Shown piece by piece: positions 8,612-16,797 of a stretch of DNA of 33,375 bases (its first letter is position 1; each line of letters opens with the position of its first letter). A program made the position numbers and the translations under genes. The notes below the pieces were generated by a model. It worked only from the letters and a program-made list of their open reading frames with translations, was not told the DNA's origin and did no database searches. This DNA is from Trichomonas tenax (taxonomy: Eukaryota; Parabasalia; Trichomonadida; Trichomonadidae): positions 1 through 33,375 of the forward strand of contig JALKBU010000562.1 of NCBI GenBank assembly GCA_023091735.1. Reading direction: 5' to 3'.

Positions 8612-10135
8612 ATGAATGTTGAAGGCATAGAGTTCTCACTGCGCTTCCGCATGTACGAGAATGCGCTCATTCTCTGCCAGGAGGCGTTCGCAATAAACAA
8701 AACTGCTCAAATTCTCAAATATTACGCAAAATCTTATCTCGAATCAAATTGCGCAACACAAGCTGCTCTACTGTGCAAGCAAAACATAAACCTTTTGTGG
8801 GAATCCCCAGATCTCGTCGTTGTTTATATCCAGTCGCTCGTTGAATGCGGAAAATTCACCGATGCAGAGGAAGTCATTCAAAAATGCTTCCAGCAATTCC
8901 AGGATATTGAAGAAGATATTATTACAGCGCTCAAGTATTACGCTGGACTGATCTGCACACGTACTCACCGTCACGAAGAGGCAACAAAGTATTACGAAGA
9001 AGCATTGACTGCCAATTCAGCGCTTGTTTCTGTTGTTCCGAAGACTTCGGATAAATTCCAGCTATCTAAGCCACCAAAAGAGCCAAAAACTAAATCATTA
9101 TTACTCACTCCATCGCAAATTCGCGAAAGAAAGCACTCGCTCAGCAAGACTACGTCGCCAAAGAAAGCTCAGCCAGTTTCATTACAGCTTCTCAAGAAGC
9201 CAATGGAGATCATTGAAGCTTCAAAGAAACTGGCCCCAGAACTTCAAGACTCAATCATTGTTTTGTATCTTTCAGCGCAGTATTACTTCAGGTGCTCAAA
9301 GTATTCTGAAGCAGCTGCATTATTTGCGAGATTGTATGATTTGCATCCACATACTGTATTTGGCGTCGATATTTATTCAACTACACTCTGGCAGCTTAAA
9401 GATGAAAAGAAACTTAATGAGGTTTCAAGAAAAGCTCTTGAAATCGCTCCAAATCGTTATGAATCATGGATCGCTGCCGGAAACTTACTTTCGCTCCAAC
9501 ACAACTCCGATGCTGCAGTTCAGATGTTCCAGCGCGCTGCATCGATCGATCGCGGATGCTCTTATGCCTTAGCACTTGCTGGACATGAGCTATTATTATT
9601 GGATTCTCTTTCCGAAGCATCGAAGCTTTTCAGAGAATCGATCGATCGCAATCCAAGTGAATGGAGTGCATGGTACGGCCTCGGAAGTGTCCACTTCAAG
9701 CAGGATAACTTTGGTGCTGCACAATACTACATGAAGAAAGCTTTGGATGCAAATCCAGACTCAAGTGTTTTACACTACGTATACGCGATGATCTTAAGAA
9801 AGTGTGGAAATGAAGAAGAAGCAAACGAGCACTTCGATCTTGCAATCTCTCTCGATCCATCAAATCTTGTCCCGGTCTTCCAGAAGGGCGTTATGGCTGC
9901 TGATTCTGGAGATCCGATTGAAGCTTTAGAGCTTCTCAACAAGGCCGAAAGCTTGGCACCACATGAGCCAGGTATCGCATACACAAAGGCCTTCCTTGCG
10001 GAGACATTAGGCGATACTAAGGGTGCTGCAGAGATGTACACTAATGCCCTTGTGTTCGGTCATCCAGAGAAGAAGGAGATCCACTCAGCGCTCGAGAAGA
10101 TGATGGACAGCGTAATCTCGAACTTCTTAGCCTAA
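8612..10135 (+). CDS. CDC27: Cdc27/APC3, TPR subunit of the anaphase-promoting complex, 507 aa
   Basis: Scaffold subunit of the APC/C ubiquitin ligase, which drives the metaphase-anaphase transition; its TPRs bind the IR tails of the co-activators Cdc20/Cdh1 and APC10. N-terminal TPRs (about 1-140) resemble the Cdc27 dimerisation region. A basic, Ser/Pro-rich linker (about 145-195) is followed by a superhelix of TPRs (about 212-505). The diagnostic match is HPHTVFGVDIYSTTLWQL (about 245-262), equivalent to the Cdc27 segment around GMEIYST..WHL. After it come ESWIAAGNLLSLQ, AVQMFQRAASID and SAWYGLGSVHFKQDNFGAAQ, all in Cdc27 order. Animal homologues exceed 800 residues; the shortening is in the disordered linker. 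The downstream gene starts 51 bp after the stop. Confidence 0.88.
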   Translation: MNVEGIEFSLRFRMYENALILCQEAFAINKTAQILKYYAKSYLESNCATQAALLCKQNINLLWESPDLVVVYIQSLVECGKFTDAEEVIQKCFQQFQDIEEDIITALKYYAGLICTRTHRHEEATKYYEEALTANSALVSVVPKTSDKFQLSKPPKEPKTKSLLLTPSQIRERKHSLSKTTSPKKAQPVSLQLLKKPMEIIEASKKLAPELQDSIIVLYLSAQYYFRCSKYSEAAALFARLYDLHPHTVFGVDIYSTTLWQLKDEKKLNEVSRKALEIAPNRYESWIAAGNLLSLQHNSDAAVQMFQRAASIDRGCSYALALAGHELLLLDSLSEASKLFRESIDRNPSEWSAWYGLGSVHFKQDNFGAAQYYMKKALDANPDSSVLHYVYAMILRKCGNEEEANEHFDLAISLDPSNLVPVFQKGVMAADSGDPIEALELLNKAESLAPHEPGIAYTKAFLAETLGDTKGAAEMYTNALVFGHPEKKEIHSALEKMMDSVISNFLA

Positions 10136-10186
10136 TTTGACCATAATATATTATTATCGAATGTTATTTTTTATAAAAACATATTT

Positions 10187-11698
10187 ATGAATCTGTTCAA
10201 TGAGTTGATTGAATTAGTTAATAGTAAGGAGAGTGAGATTCAGGACTTAAATGACAAAATATCCTCAATAAGTGATGCAATAGAGTACAACAAAGGTATT
10301 CTCTCGGTCAGAAATCAGCAAATAACAGTTTTAAATAACGAAATAAGTCAGATACAAGCTATGAAAAACATTGAAATGAATAAGGAAGTAGACATAAATA
10401 TGCATACAAATGATATTAACAGACAATGTGATGAATTAGATCAAAAAATTGTTGATTCTCAAAAAGAGCAGGCTAAATTCGAATATAATAAGCTCTCCTT
10501 AGAAGAGCACATCGCACAGATACAAGAAAAGCAAAGATTATACCAAAATGAGCAATTCAATAAAGGACTCTCTGAAATTCAAACGGAAAAGCAATGTTTA
10601 AAACTAGATTACAAGCAAATCAATGCTAAGATTGAAGAATTGAATCGCTGCTTGCAGCTAATCAAAGAAAACACAGTTGGGACGATTCAAACTAAGGAAA
10701 ACGAACAAAATATTTGGAGACAGACTAGGAATTTTAAGATAGCTACGCTTAAAGCACAGAATGAATCACTCTCTCAAGTCGAAATGCAGACTAACTTTAA
10801 ATGCAAAAAATCAAAAGAAAACTATGATTCAAAACTTGCTGAGCTTCGAGAATCTCGTGAAAAAGAGAATACAAAGAAATATGCAGAATATAACGAAACA
10901 CTTAATGATTTAAGACAAATATATGAGCAGAAATATTTTTATTTCAAACTACTTGATGAGAAAAACAATAATAATATCAACAAAGCAAAGCAAGAAACAG
11001 ATTTAATGCATAATCTTCGTTCAGAAATATCAACTATCGAAGAAGACCTAAAAAAATTTCAACAAAGTTGCGAAAACAAAGTCAAAAAGCAAAATAATGC
11101 ATATGATGCTGGGGTTCAGCATCTTATAGAACTAAATAGCTCTTCAAAACAATTAATCAATCAAATTATAGCAAATATTGAAAAAGATCCGCATTTATTT
11201 GCGCTTTTACAAGAATTTAAGGAAAGAATGGAAATCCAAGATATGGAGAACCAACACAAAGTGATTGTTGCGGAAGATAGAACCAAGGTAATGAAAAACG
11301 AATTCGAATCTGCCGAAAATTATCTAAAATCAATCTGGATAAAAGACAAAGATCTGGAGAGCAAGTTAGTCAAAAGCAAAAAGGCACTTTGTGCAGTAAA
11401 TAAAGAGCTTAAAGTAGTAACTAGCGATTTAAAGAGCAAGTCAAAAGGAAAAAGTTTTGAACCTATTTTCGTATCAACTGGAATCAACACTCCTATTATC
11501 ATCAAACCAGGAGCCAATGTTGAAAACATTGAAAGGATGAAGCAGTTGATTCAAAAAGCGAAGATTCAAATTGAAGAAAAAACGAACAAGATAAATCAAA
11601 TGAAAACAGAATATGAAGAAATGAAAAACAAAAACAAAGATTTAAAAACGCTCATTATCAAGCTAGCGAAATTAACAAAGCGAGCGAAGCCTTCATGA
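10187..11698 (+). CDS. Coiled-coil protein, 503 aa, unknown function
   Basis: Starts at ATG 10187 and ends with TGA 11696-11698. It is nearly pure coiled coil, rich in K, E, N, Q and I, broken by one non-helical segment (about residues 420-450) reading SFEPIFVSTGINTPIIIKPG, after which a further coiled coil leads to a basic C-terminus (KLAKLTKRAKPS). No ATPase, kinesin or tubulin-binding signature is visible. Its last six bases overlap the convergent gene on the other strand. Codon use is strongly A/T-rich compared with the neighbouring IFT88 and hydrogenase genes. It could be a basal-body, axonemal or cytoskeletal rod component; that is inference from composition only. Confidence 0.8.
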   Translation: MNLFNELIELVNSKESEIQDLNDKISSISDAIEYNKGILSVRNQQITVLNNEISQIQAMKNIEMNKEVDINMHTNDINRQCDELDQKIVDSQKEQAKFEYNKLSLEEHIAQIQEKQRLYQNEQFNKGLSEIQTEKQCLKLDYKQINAKIEELNRCLQLIKENTVGTIQTKENEQNIWRQTRNFKIATLKAQNESLSQVEMQTNFKCKKSKENYDSKLAELRESREKENTKKYAEYNETLNDLRQIYEQKYFYFKLLDEKNNNNINKAKQETDLMHNLRSEISTIEEDLKKFQQSCENKVKKQNNAYDAGVQHLIELNSSSKQLINQIIANIEKDPHLFALLQEFKERMEIQDMENQHKVIVAEDRTKVMKNEFESAENYLKSIWIKDKDLESKLVKSKKALCAVNKELKVVTSDLKSKSKGKSFEPIFVSTGINTPIIIKPGANVENIERMKQLIQKAKIQIEEKTNKINQMKTEYEEMKNKNKDLKTLIIKLAKLTKRAKPS

Positions 11699-12814
11699 AT
11701 ATTGCTTTGCCTTTTGGCATCTATAGATAACAACCTGGACGTATTTTTCGACTAGCTTCCAGATCGAAGAGTTCGTTGCATAGAATGAAGAATCTACTGA
11801 AAAATACATATTTTCGATTTGCAGGATCAGCCTTGCTAAGTGGAAAATTGTGCTAGCAAACTGAAAACTATCTGGGAGTGAGCGCGCGTTTGATATAGTA
11901 AAAGTTAAAAACCGATTGAAAACAAAATCATAAGAACTATATTTTGGTGATTTAATTGCCTGAATTGAACTGATGAGCTCGCCTGCAGCATTGACGCATC
12001 CAAAATATTTCTCAACATACGAAACTTCATTGCTCATATTTAACTGAAGCACTGCTTTAGGAACATAGCTGAGGATGAATTGATTTATCGACATTCCTTC
12101 TTCTATTTTCGTTTTATCAAAGATGCTAAAGAAATCAGAAATTACGGGGACTAGCGAATCGGTGTCCTGATAGACGCGCGATGAAATATCTGAATTAAGA
12201 TAAACTAATAATAATACCTCGCTTATTGATTCATTTTGATAGAAATATATTGATTTTGCAAACTTAAGGAACAAGTCTCGATTTCTCTTGAGAATTTCTG
12301 TGAACAGATTGGGCTCAAAATGATTTATCTGAAATAAGTCGTGAATATAATGATAATTCGTTAAATCTAACAGCTTTATCGCCAATAAAACGACGAAATA
12401 ATTTGAGTAATGCTTTTTTAGATCTTCTGTCAAAAGATAATCTATTTCTCTGAGAAGCTCTGGAATTTTTTTATAAATTTCGGTGATGGCAAAAATATTA
12501 CAAAAGGCATTAAAATATGAATCAGCGTTTGTCGATGCATTAATTCTCGTGTAATTTACAACCTTGTCTATGTAAAATTCGTAAAAGTTGATAATGTATT
12601 TGGGAATAGAAATAAATTCTGCTGCGCTGACGAGATCTATTTTTGATATATTCGTTATCAATTTTTTGATCTGGTTGATTCTTTGATCGATATTTTTTAA
12701 TTCTTTATAATCTTTGAAAGTTAGTGATTCAAAGACCCTATCAAAGTATCCATTATCCAGTGAATCTCTGTTCTGCATTATGTTGGCTGGTGAATGCTCC
12801 AATGAAGAATTCAT
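11693..12814 (-). CDS. Unknown helical protein, 373 aa
   Basis: ATG at 12812-12814, stop TGA at 11693-11695. Mostly helical, rich in F, Y, I, N and S, with no signal peptide, no clear transmembrane segment and no motif that I recognise. The hydrophobic helices could form an ARM/HEAT-like or other all-helical fold. The internal segment NHFEPNLFTEILKRN (about 165-180) is among the more hydrophilic parts. The gene is A/T-rich in codon use. It is convergent with the coiled-coil gene to the left, sharing a six-base overlap at the stops, and divergent from IFT88 to the right, with only 145 bp between the starts. That sharing of a promoter region might reflect joint expression with the flagellar gene, but nothing in the protein confirms this. 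Confidence 0.75.
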   Translation of the reverse strand: MNSSLEHSPANIMQNRDSLDNGYFDRVFESLTFKDYKELKNIDQRINQIKKLITNISKIDLVSAAEFISIPKYIINFYEFYIDKVVNYTRINASTNADSYFNAFCNIFAITEIYKKIPELLREIDYLLTEDLKKHYSNYFVVLLAIKLLDLTNYHYIHDLFQINHFEPNLFTEILKRNRDLFLKFAKSIYFYQNESISEVLLLVYLNSDISSRVYQDTDSLVPVISDFFSIFDKTKIEEGMSINQFILSYVPKAVLQLNMSNEVSYVEKYFGCVNAAGELISSIQAIKSPKYSSYDFVFNRFLTFTISNARSLPDSFQFASTIFHLARLILQIENMYFSVDSSFYATNSSIWKLVEKYVQVVIYRCQKAKQYS

Positions 12815-12959
12815 TAGATTTCTGGATAAAAGGGTCTCCTATTAAATTGTAGGGTCTAACCAAAATTACGTTTATTATTTATCATTTAATCTTGACATGG
12901 AAATGGAGCTAAAAACCTAAAATACGAAAAAAGAAATTATAACGTATATAAAAAAATAA
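12815..12959. promoter_or_regulatory. 145-bp divergent promoter spacer (unknown gene / IFT88)
   Basis: The two divergent ATGs are 145 bp apart, so both promoters must lie here or in the coding ends. The right part is almost pure A/T (from about 12914), the left part slightly richer in G and C. I see no perfect copy of the trichomonad initiator next to the IFT88 ATG. Confidence 0.45.
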
Positions 12960-15131
12960 ATGACCTCAAGATTAACATCATCACGCGCGCGCCCGCCGAC
13001 ATCTTCGCGTCCGATGTCCTCGCGTAAGGGCGCCGGCTACAGTTCGGGCGGCCTCAACACGTCCGGCGGAAAGAAAGTCATATCGCCGCTCGATCATGTT
13101 AGGGACTCGTTCGCGCAATTCATCAAAGATACAAGCGACTCGCCCGACAACAAAGTCAGGAAGTTCAAGAAAGATATAATGGATGCGATTGTCGCTTCCT
13201 CACAGGCACTGAAAGCAGATCCTCCGGATCCTGTCCTCGCCCTCAGCAAAGCTAAGGAGGCTGAGGCGCAAATGAAGGCCCTCCAGGATTTCATCACGTC
13301 AAAGAACGTCGAGGAGGCCGAATTCAAAACATACAAATACACCGTTTTGATGCAGCTCGCTGACGCGTACAAGGCGAACACAAACTACGACGAAGCAATC
13401 CACCGCTACGAAAGGCTCCTGAAAGACCACGAATATCCGAACCAGTTCATGGCTTATCTCGAAATCGGTAATATCAACATGGCTTTGAACAAATACGAGG
13501 AAGCGGTAAAGAATTACAACATGGGTATTAACTACCTCAAGCCAGAGCACAACAGATTCAAGGCTCGCTTCAATCACGCTTGCGGTGTCGCACAGATCTG
13601 TCTTGGCCAGTATCACCAGGCCCTCTCATCCTTCGAGACAGCGATGCGCGTTGACCCATCGATCAAGACTGGCTTTAACTTAGTCCTCTGCCACGCGATC
13701 TTATCATCAACTGAAGATATGCGTGAAGCATACAAGGGACTTCTTGGAGTGAAGCCAGTCACAACAATCGGCGATCTCGCTGAGAGCGATGTTCTCGGAA
13801 ATCAGCTCCACGTCGAACGCAGAGAACAAGTCAGGCTTGTCATGCTCGCAAGCCGCCTTGTCGCCTCCAAGAGTGACAAGGACTGGCAGGAAGCATACGA
13901 CTTCGTCTTCCAGAAGCTGAAGCAGTCCAAGTTCCCAGAAGCCACTGGAGAATTTGAAATTGCTTACTCACTTGCACATCTCAATCACAGAAACGCTGAC
14001 AAGGCTATCGAGATTCTCAGGCAGATTCGCAAGAAAGATCCAGCTCTCATGGCACTTGCTGCAACAAACCTCTCCTTCCTTTACTATCTTGAGCAGGATT
14101 ACGAAAATGCCGACAAGTATGCTGATATTGCACTCGAACACGATAAGTACAATGCTCAGGCTCTTGTCAACAAAGGTAACTGCCTCATGCAGTCCAATCA
14201 CGAGGAAGAAGCCCGTGATCAGTATCTTGAAGCTATTGGTGTCGAAGCTGACTGCGTTGAAGCTCTTTACAATCTCGGTGTTGTCTCAAAGATGATGGGA
14301 CAGTACGATGAAGCTTTGCAGGTCTTCGAGAAACTCAATCGCATTATTCCGAAGTCACCAGAAGTTGCATTCGAAATCTCAGACTGCTACGAGAAAGCTG
14401 GTGTTAACAGCAATGCTATTGAATGGTTGCACAGACTTATCAGCTTGCAGCCAAAGGATCCAGCAATCTGGCGACGCATTGCTGCAATCTGGGACCGCGA
14501 TCAGAACGAAGTACAGGCATTCCAGTGCTACACAGAATCCTACAAATATTGCCCATCCGACATCGATGTCATCCATTGGTTAGGATCATACTTCAGGAAG
14601 AAACAGTCATACGATTCTGCCTTGAAGTTCTTCGAGCGTGCCGCCGAACTTGCTCCAAAGCACCCGCGCTATCTTATGATGGTTGCATCATGCCACCGCA
14701 ACATGGATCAGAAGCAGGAGGCCCTCACAACATACGAGAAAGTCATGCAGCTCGATCCTAACAACAAGCAGTGCTTAGAGCACCTCATCAAGCTCACAAC
14801 AGAGATGGGTCTCTCAGCGAAGGCGGACTACTACCAGCGCCTTTACAAGGATCTCATGGAGAGAATTGCATTGATGCAGCAGGAAGAAATGGAAGCTCAG
14901 CAGCAGCAAGATCCAATGCCGATTGGATTCCAGCCACAGCAGTTCGCTGGAGACTTCGGAAGCCCACAGCGCCAGCCGGACAACGTGATGGACTTCGGCG
15001 GAAGAAAGGAGAATGTCGTTGCGCCAGCACTAAACGTCGACGCATCGGCAAACGGAATGGTTCAGAACGCTAGAGCTGGAGAGGGCGACGGCAACATGTG
15101 GGATGACGTCGACATCGACTTGCCTGATTAA
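12960..15131 (+). CDS. IFT88: IFT88, TPR subunit of intraflagellar transport complex B, 723 aa
   Basis: IFT88 is a core IFT-B subunit that carries cargo into growing flagella. The basic, Arg/Ser/Pro-rich N-terminus (TSSRARPPTSSRPMSSRKGA, then GYSS) corresponds to the RPMTAVRGAG-type head of IFT88 proteins. About 12 TPRs follow (roughly 120-640). The segment SIKTGFNLVLCHAIL (about 234-248) is the most specific match to IFT88 (KTGFNL.(I/L)C). The tail is Q- and G-rich and ends in an acidic stretch, MWDDVDIDLPD. Length is slightly below the usual 780-830. The first 120 bases are very rich in CpG and GC (CGCGCGCCCGCC near 12983), unlike the A/T-only leader before them. The stop is TAAAAA. The WD40 gene begins 32 bp later. 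Confidence 0.93.
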   Translation: MTSRLTSSRARPPTSSRPMSSRKGAGYSSGGLNTSGGKKVISPLDHVRDSFAQFIKDTSDSPDNKVRKFKKDIMDAIVASSQALKADPPDPVLALSKAKEAEAQMKALQDFITSKNVEEAEFKTYKYTVLMQLADAYKANTNYDEAIHRYERLLKDHEYPNQFMAYLEIGNINMALNKYEEAVKNYNMGINYLKPEHNRFKARFNHACGVAQICLGQYHQALSSFETAMRVDPSIKTGFNLVLCHAILSSTEDMREAYKGLLGVKPVTTIGDLAESDVLGNQLHVERREQVRLVMLASRLVASKSDKDWQEAYDFVFQKLKQSKFPEATGEFEIAYSLAHLNHRNADKAIEILRQIRKKDPALMALAATNLSFLYYLEQDYENADKYADIALEHDKYNAQALVNKGNCLMQSNHEEEARDQYLEAIGVEADCVEALYNLGVVSKMMGQYDEALQVFEKLNRIIPKSPEVAFEISDCYEKAGVNSNAIEWLHRLISLQPKDPAIWRRIAAIWDRDQNEVQAFQCYTESYKYCPSDIDVIHWLGSYFRKKQSYDSALKFFERAAELAPKHPRYLMMVASCHRNMDQKQEALTTYEKVMQLDPNNKQCLEHLIKLTTEMGLSAKADYYQRLYKDLMERIALMQQEEMEAQQQQDPMPIGFQPQQFAGDFGSPQRQPDNVMDFGGRKENVVAPALNVDASANGMVQNARAGEGDGNMWDDVDIDLPD

Positions 15132-15163
15132 AAATTCTTATTTTATAAAAGTGACATTATTTA

Positions 15164-16717
15164 ATGAAGGGTCAGAACGGGCAGAGCGAGTATTTTGACC
15201 CGAACGATGAGAAAATAAAGAAGGAGATACTGATGATGATCACTCAGTACCTCGATGAGACAGGTTTTAGGTCATCTGCGCAAATTTTGAGCGATGAAGC
15301 AAAAATAAATTCGTCGAAAGATTCAGATAGAAAGCAGGAAATGAACTTGCTGAAGTCATCACTCAAAAGCGGTGATTGGACGCAAATCGAAGCACTTCAA
15401 CTTGACAAATCTCAGTCTCCAAGATTCATTTATCAACTTTATCGTTATCATTTCCTCGAACTCGTCGTCTCTGGCGATGCACACTCTGCACTTCAATTTC
15501 TTTCCTCACGCTTAAGGCCATACAAGGCTTTCGAAGATCCAATCGGCGATTTCGACTCACTCTGCCTCCTTTTAGTCGATTCTGCTTCAGCATCTGGTGT
15601 TGAGGCGCCTCCGAATCTCGCAGATGCCCTCGACAAGCTCCTCTCTCTCGTCGACACGAGCCTCGAGCACTTCATTTACACTCCTTCGCAGCGTTCAGAC
15701 ACGATCCCGAAGGGCAGACTCGTCAGGCTCATGCAGCAGGCCGTCTCGCTCCAGCTCTCGTGCTATCCAAGAGGCACAGTCAAGTCCATCGTCAACAACT
15801 TCAAGCCAGCGATTTTACCGTCATGCAATCCTCGTGCACTTCCAATCGAGCACAAAGGACCAATCAAGACGATTGCCGTCATTCCAGGAACAGACACGCT
15901 GATTTCTGGCGGTGCGGACTCAAATGTCATCGTCTGGGATCTGAAGCGGAAGATGAAGTCCTGCATCCTCAAGGGGCACACAGGACGCGTCTGGTCCGTT
16001 GTCGCGAAGAAACCAACCATCGCTGCATCTGCCGGTGGTGATGGCACAGTCAGGATCTGGAATCTTCAGAGTCGCGAAACGCGCTACACAATCCACGACT
16101 TTGCAAACGACATCTACAGCGTCGACATGGATTCAAGTGGATCAAAGCTGATCACAGCTGGATTCGACAGGACCTTCTGTCTCTACGACATTGAGTCTGG
16201 AAAGCCTGTCTTCAAGAAGCAAAGCCATCAAGCTTCGATCACATCTGTCCTCTTCGATCCTTCCGGCAACATGGCAGTCACTGGTGGAAAGGATCTTTCC
16301 ATCAAGATCTGGGACATCAGGAACGCGCTCGTCGTCAGAGAGCTTTCTCCTGTTCTCAGCGAAGTCACATCAGTTCATGCTGACAGAAGCTTCTCCTGCA
16401 TTCTCGGCTCAACGAAGAACTCGACAATCAGAATTTGGGACATGAGAATGTCCGAGGCTGTCAATCTTCTTCGCGGTCACCAGAACACATCGAAGCACTT
16501 TGTCAGAGCATGTTTCGGTCCAGATGACAGAACGGTTTTGTCTAGCAGCGACGACGGAAAGATATATGTTTTCGGCGCAACAAGCGGATCAATCCTCGAG
16601 AGCTTCCCTGCACACCAGAAAGGCTCTTATGGAATGGTTTACTGCGAGTCAATGCGTGCATTTGTTTCGCACGGCGAAGACAATGTTATTCAGATCTGGG
16701 ATGAGAAGTCCAACTAA
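15164..16717 (+). CDS. LisH-CTLH-WD40 protein, 517 aa (SMU1- or WDR26/GID7-type)
   Basis: The order of domains is clear. A LisH motif (about 18-50; IKKEILMMITQYLDETGF) is followed by a CTLH region (about 57-115; LKSSLKSGDWTQIEAL) and a helical linker ending GRLVRLMQQAVSLQLSCYP (about 185-203). A seven-bladed WD40 propeller (about 225-515) completes the protein, with repeats closing in VIVWD, VRIWN, FCLYD, IKIWD, IRIWD and IQIWD. The linker motif RLxxLxxQAxxxQ is shared by the splicing factor SMU1 and by the ubiquitin-ligase subunit WDR26/GID7, and I cannot decide between them. Length (513 in human SMU1) slightly favours SMU1. It lies 32 bp after IFT88 and 80 bp before the hydrogenase start, all on plus. 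That spacing is too tight for long untranslated regions. Confidence 0.85.
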   Translation: MKGQNGQSEYFDPNDEKIKKEILMMITQYLDETGFRSSAQILSDEAKINSSKDSDRKQEMNLLKSSLKSGDWTQIEALQLDKSQSPRFIYQLYRYHFLELVVSGDAHSALQFLSSRLRPYKAFEDPIGDFDSLCLLLVDSASASGVEAPPNLADALDKLLSLVDTSLEHFIYTPSQRSDTIPKGRLVRLMQQAVSLQLSCYPRGTVKSIVNNFKPAILPSCNPRALPIEHKGPIKTIAVIPGTDTLISGGADSNVIVWDLKRKMKSCILKGHTGRVWSVVAKKPTIAASAGGDGTVRIWNLQSRETRYTIHDFANDIYSVDMDSSGSKLITAGFDRTFCLYDIESGKPVFKKQSHQASITSVLFDPSGNMAVTGGKDLSIKIWDIRNALVVRELSPVLSEVTSVHADRSFSCILGSTKNSTIRIWDMRMSEAVNLLRGHQNTSKHFVRACFGPDDRTVLSSSDDGKIYVFGATSGSILESFPAHQKGSYGMVYCESMRAFVSHGEDNVIQIWDEKSN

Positions 16718-16797
16718 TCTTTATATTTTTATTGTGTAAATTATTTATTTGGAAAAATATTTGCCATGTAAACTCCTGTTACAGTACAAAAATATCA

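Noticed and set aside
9024..9572. 182-codon plus-strand frame within Cdc27
   Set aside because: Overlaps the TPR coding frame; Ser/Leu/Arg-rich low-information translation.
15164..16717. ATG16-like assignment for the WD40 protein
   Set aside because: Some blades look ATG16-like, but the N-terminal LisH-CTLH region is not found in ATG16.
16732..16797. N-terminal extension of the hydrogenase (22 codons)
   Set aside because: It begins with TTG, not ATG, and starts 14 bp after the stop of the previous gene; I use ATG 16798.
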